From CAYTIB01 sp964437725 (lineage in GTDB: Bacteria; UBA8248; JACPRG01; G963555815), in the NCBI GenBank assembly GCA_964437725.1, contig CAYTIB010000074.1, positions 1 to 64,000 of the forward strand: DNA of 64,000 nt, given 5' to 3'. The notes below the pieces were generated by a model that made no database searches, was not told the DNA's origin, and saw nothing but the letters and a program-made list of their open reading frames with translations. The first letter of the stretch is position 1; the number at the start of each line of letters is the position of its first letter. This document shows, one piece after another, positions 61,239 through 64,000 of this stretch. A program made the position numbers and the translations under genes.

Positions 61239-62246
61239 TTAGCATTCCACTCCTAATTCACCCATAAATCGCCTATACGCCACTGCGATAGCGTCGGGTG
61301 CCTTAACGTGTAGCTCCTCCGAAAGATCCAACGGAAGCTCTTCAGGCCGTTGGCGTTCAACAATAACCCTGTCTTGTTCCACAACCAACTCATTCACGTC
61401 CTCGATCCCCGTAACCTCTCCTTGCGGAAGATCATAATTGCGCCATACCTGCAGAAACCGAGTCGTATGTTTGTCTGAATTAGGAGATGAATAGTTCAAG
61501 TATACCTCGTTTCGATCGCCGGGAACTTGCTTCTGCTGATAGATCGTGAAAGGACGAAAAACGGTGTAATTGCGAACATAGGGTTCAACGTGAGTTGAAT
61601 CCGCGGGAACATCCACAGAGAAATGAAGAATATCACCATCCCTTTCGATCCTCGGCTCGGAAACTTGGGGTTTAGATTTATCGCCTAAAAGTCCACTATG
61701 TACAAAAACAAAATGAGCCTGATCAAAAAAATTCTCAGTGGCTCGCGCAGCACCAGTTTTCCAAATCCATTTATTTTGAACAACGAGTTGATAACTTGGA
61801 TCCTCCGCAAGTGGGCACTCCGGAAGTGGTTGACGGGGTGTTTCAGATAAGCAAACCCATACCATGCCATAGCGCTCCTGGACTGGATATTTCACAAGAC
61901 ATGCCCGCTTAGGAATAGGGTGTGTATCTGGGATTGACGGTATTCGCGTGCATTTGCCCGAAGCATCGTACTCCCAACCGTGGTAACAACAGACAATCCG
62001 GTCACTTTCGATGGTTCCAAGAGAGATTGGTGTCCCTCGGTGAACACAAAGATCGGAAAATGCTACCAACCCAACACCCAAGCGACACACTACAATCTCT
62101 TCGTCAAGAAGCTTGTAGGGAAAAATCTCATTTTCCTGAATATCTTTTGACCAGGCAATTACATGCCAGTATTCTCGAAGGGCGGGCCACAAGGCTCCCT
62201 CCAGCAAAGGAGCCACATCGCTCGACCCGTTTTCAACCCTCATCAT
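61239..62246 (-). CDS. Rieske 2Fe-2S oxygenase alpha subunit (tandem copy B)
   Basis: A 335-residue protein nearly co-linear with copy A: CVHRGTPISLGTIESDRIVCCYHGWEYDASGKC, ENFFDQAHFVFVHSG and the end VIVERQRPEELPLDLSEELHVKAPDA. I judge it to be well over half identical to copy A and closer to it than to the protein at 32092. Both copies are intact, with all ligands for the Rieske cluster and the catalytic iron. They may serve different substrates or form mixed trimers. Confidence 0.93.
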   Translation of the reverse strand: MMRVENGSSDVAPLLEGALWPALREYWHVIAWSKDIQENEIFPYKLLDEEIVVCRLGVGLVAFSDLCVHRGTPISLGTIESDRIVCCYHGWEYDASGKCTRIPSIPDTHPIPKRACLVKYPVQERYGMVWVCLSETPRQPLPECPLAEDPSYQLVVQNKWIWKTGAARATENFFDQAHFVFVHSGLLGDKSKPQVSEPRIERDGDILHFSVDVPADSTHVEPYVRNYTVFRPFTIYQQKQVPGDRNEVYLNYSSPNSDKHTTRFLQVWRNYDLPQGEVTGIEDVNELVVEQDRVIVERQRPEELPLDLSEELHVKAPDAIAVAYRRFMGELGVEC

Positions 62247-62297
62247 TCGCGCCCTTTACACTCAAAATAACGACTAGTGGTAAATCAAATGAAGCCA

Positions 62298-62453
62298 TCA
62301 TGCAGCCGCGCTCCAATTAACAAACCACGAAACCGCAAAGCCCATTATCCACAAAATAATTGGTGAAACCAGAAGCATCCCAGCATGTCGAATCATCCCC
62401 GGTTTATCTGAATTAGTACTTCTTGGAACCCGCACCATTGAACCTACAGGCAT
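62298..62453 (-). CDS. Possible small membrane protein, 51 residues
   Basis: A short frame in the 320-base gap between the Rieske and acyl-CoA dehydrogenase genes, with ATG at 62453 or, more likely because GTAGG lies just upstream, ATG at 62438. The product has one hydrophobic span (MLLVSPIILWIMGFAVSWFV) after a basic start (PGMIRHAG) and ends near NWSAAA. I know no family. Codon choice is like its neighbours. Low certainty. Confidence 0.35.
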   Translation of the reverse strand: MPVGSMVRVPRSTNSDKPGMIRHAGMLLVSPIILWIMGFAVSWFVNWSAAA

Positions 62454-62567
62454 TTGGGAGTCTTAATGGACAATATCGTTATTTCAACCCCGGGCCATGC
62501 AAAAACAGTAGCTTTTGCGGGCACAACCACCAAAATCAACCGATCAAGTGAAAAACTAAACGGGTTA

Positions 62568-63743
62568 CTAAAGCATGGGCGCTGTTCGGAGGCGAATAAT
62601 TTGATTATGTCCATCCGAGTGGTGAAACGACAGTGCATCCCGCAAGTATTTTTCCACTGGATGGTCCTTCATGTACCCGTGACCACCCATGATATCAAGA
62701 GCGGCGGTACAAACTCGCGTTGCAGCCTCAGAGGCAAATACTTTGCACATATTGCTGAGTCGAGGCTGAAAATCTGGGTCATGTTCGGCCGCCCAGGCCG
62801 TCCGCAAGATAAAACTTCTCGTAGCCTCAAGGTCCATGAACATATCTGAGCAAACAGAGGCAATGTTAGGATGTTCGATTATCGGCTTTCCACCCTGGAT
62901 CCTTGTCTTAGCCCATTCTAGTGAATACTCATAGGCACCGACAGCGCATCCGAGAACTGTTGCTGCCGCTTGGGTATTACTTCCCAAAAGCCAATGCCGC
63001 CGGATAAACATTGCCTTATTTTCCTCGCCTAGGCGATCCTCAACCGGAACCCGAACATTTTCCAACAGTAACTCGGCGTTTTGGACAAGACGCTGTCCCA
63101 TCTTGTTGTGCACGCGAACAACAGAAAACCCGGGTGTGTCCGCCGGCAAAAGGAACGCCGTTAAGCCCTCGGAAACCCCCACATTATTATCCGTTCGTGC
63201 ATATAAAACATAAAAATTTGCAAGACCACCGTTAGATATAAAGTGTTTTCTCCCATTAATAACGTAGTGATCACCATCCAAAACAGCCGTTGTCTGCGTC
63301 CCCGATCCGGGTACATTGTAGGGAAGAATGTTATCTGATCCGAATTCAGGCTCTGTATTAGCAGTGGCCAAGAGTGTTCGAGGATTCTTAAGAAGGGTCG
63401 GGAAATGACGTCTTTTCTGATCCTTCGACATACTCCCAGCAAGAAGACTAAACATCTTCCAGGTCTGGTCGAAGGCTACTGCGAGGCCTAGATCCCCGCG
63501 AGCTAGTTCTTCTCCGACGAGGCACAACGTCACCATGTCCATCCCACCGCCACCGTCTGCTTTCGGCAAGGATAAAAGTCGCAGGCCCAACCGATCACTC
63601 TCTTGAATCACCTCCCAGGGAAAAGCTTCAGCAGGATTAGATATTTGGTCCCGCTCCAAACTGATGGGAAGGATGTGTTGGTCAACAAATTCCCGGGTTT
63701 TCTTTTGCAGAGACTTTTGCTCAGATGTTAATTTGAAATCCAT
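62568..63743 (-). CDS. Acyl-CoA dehydrogenase
   Basis: A 391-residue FAD enzyme with the three-domain ACAD fold. ANTEPEFGSDN (about residue 125), YVINGRKHFISNGGLANFYVL (about 158), GQRLVQNAELLLENVRVP (about 213) and a C-terminal LDIMGGHGYMKDHPVEKYLRDA (about 345) are family blocks. The position of the catalytic Glu in the last helix (YEGTNEI in medium-chain enzymes) here reads SDGHNQI, so Glu is replaced by Asp; the base may be elsewhere, as in some subfamilies. It makes an enoyl-CoA from an acyl-CoA or acts as a flavin oxygenase on a non-CoA substrate. Confidence 0.9.
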   Translation of the reverse strand: MDFKLTSEQKSLQKKTREFVDQHILPISLERDQISNPAEAFPWEVIQESDRLGLRLLSLPKADGGGGMDMVTLCLVGEELARGDLGLAVAFDQTWKMFSLLAGSMSKDQKRRHFPTLLKNPRTLLATANTEPEFGSDNILPYNVPGSGTQTTAVLDGDHYVINGRKHFISNGGLANFYVLYARTDNNVGVSEGLTAFLLPADTPGFSVVRVHNKMGQRLVQNAELLLENVRVPVEDRLGEENKAMFIRRHWLLGSNTQAAATVLGCAVGAYEYSLEWAKTRIQGGKPIIEHPNIASVCSDMFMDLEATRSFILRTAWAAEHDPDFQPRLSNMCKVFASEAATRVCTAALDIMGGHGYMKDHPVEKYLRDALSFHHSDGHNQIIRLRTAPML

Positions 63744-63817
63744 AGTGGTAGTGCACTCCCCAAATACATAGAACTTACATCTAAAAATTATACTGGAACT
63801 AGCCCACCCGAAAAATT

Positions 63818-64000
63818 TTACAAGTTTTCTACAATCTTCTTAAATTCACAATCGTCAATCAGGGTCTTTCGTTCGATCGAACGCCGCTTGATTTCCGCCA
63901 ATACCTCCTGGACTTTTTCTTCACTCTCCAGTTCCAGGCCATGCTCCTCAAGCTTTACCCGGATGGAGGTCGCGCCGCTCTTTTTCCCCAAAACCACGCG
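63818..64000 (-). CDS. HMGL-family synthase (isopropylmalate/homocitrate synthase-like), 3' end only
   Basis: The last 60 codons of a leftward gene that runs out of the window. VVLGKKSGATSIRVKLEEHG and SIERKTLIDDCEFKKIV are typical of the C-terminal region of 2-isopropylmalate, homocitrate or citramalate synthase-type proteins, which condense acetyl-CoA with a 2-oxo acid. The catalytic TIM barrel is outside the window, so the exact member cannot be told. The stop codon is TAA at 63818-63820. Confidence 0.75.
   Translation of the reverse strand, partial: RVVLGKKSGATSIRVKLEEHGLELESEEKVQEVLAEIKRRSIERKTLIDDCEFKKIVENL

Noticed and set aside
1..64000. CRISPR arrays, insertion sequences, prophage genes, tRNA genes, defence islands
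   Set aside because: None recognised on reading both strands; no repeated spacer pattern, transposase or integrase motif was seen.

Overview
The window is chromosomal DNA of an uncultured, free-living, Gram-negative-type bacterium of moderate GC content. It carries a class II (B12-dependent) ribonucleotide reductase, a LexA with an AG/Ser/Lys autoproteolysis set, a B12-binding radical SAM protein, lipoproteins, Tat and Sec exports, and a large oxidative catabolic repertoire (molybdenum hydroxylase, three Rieske oxygenases, two luciferase-like monooxygenases, amidohydrolases, several SDRs). This combination suggests the deltaproteobacteria / Nitrospinota / Tectomicrobia / SAR324 neighbourhood. 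That placement is inference; no rRNA or tRNA gene was seen.

Layout. 0.2-8.7 kb: two exporters, a three-gene xanthine-dehydrogenase/CO-dehydrogenase-type operon, an ACMSD-like amidohydrolase and an orphan NitT/TauT-type ATPase. 8.7-17.2 kb: nrdJ, a 34-aa membrane peptide, a DsbA/FrnE-like gene with an in-frame UGA, then an operon for a cytochrome c with a His-rich tail, a ZnuA/ZnuB-like metal importer without ATPase, a lipoprotein and a degenerate cupredoxin-like protein. 17.2-24.1 kb: a complete sugar/polyol-type ABC importer flanked by two isochorismatase-type hydrolases, then an AhpD-like gene with an in-frame UGA at the second cysteine of its CxxC. 24.2-35.9 kb: a catabolic island (OYE flavoprotein, SDR, NTF2-like, amidohydrolase, Zn-alcohol dehydrogenase, MmgE/PrpD, split TPP decarboxylase, Rieske oxygenase) ending in a NitT/TauT-type importer. 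36.0-43.2 kb: housekeeping (lexA, a compact RNA gene, mltD-like, dnaN, an MFS, a DUF554 protein, and an sfsA gene broken by one stop codon). 43.3-51.0 kb: mostly minus-strand genes (dihydroxyphthalate-decarboxylase-like, SGNH hydrolase, tandem SDRs, tandem LLM monooxygenases, DHDPS-like, msrB). 51.4-64 kb: amidase, a conserved hypothetical, a membrane sulfatase, a laccase-domain protein, radical SAM, an M20 peptidase, tandem Rieske oxygenases, an acyl-CoA dehydrogenase, and the 3' end of an HMGL-family synthase.

Two results stand out. First, two thiol-redox genes (12510-13187 minus, 23505-24098 plus) each read through one in-frame UGA exactly where the family has a catalytic cysteine. Each UGA is followed, 18-19 nt later, by a hairpin loop that satisfies the bacterial SECIS rule, so both are very probably selenoproteins that ordinary gene callers truncate. 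Second, a self-contained minus-strand unit at 36754-36968 upstream of lexA has a sigma70-like promoter, a 14-nt perfect complement of the 16S rRNA 3' end, a possible 14-codon leader peptide, mutually exclusive hairpins and a strong terminator. It matches no RNA family I can name.

No CRISPR array, insertion sequence, phage or defence system was recognised.
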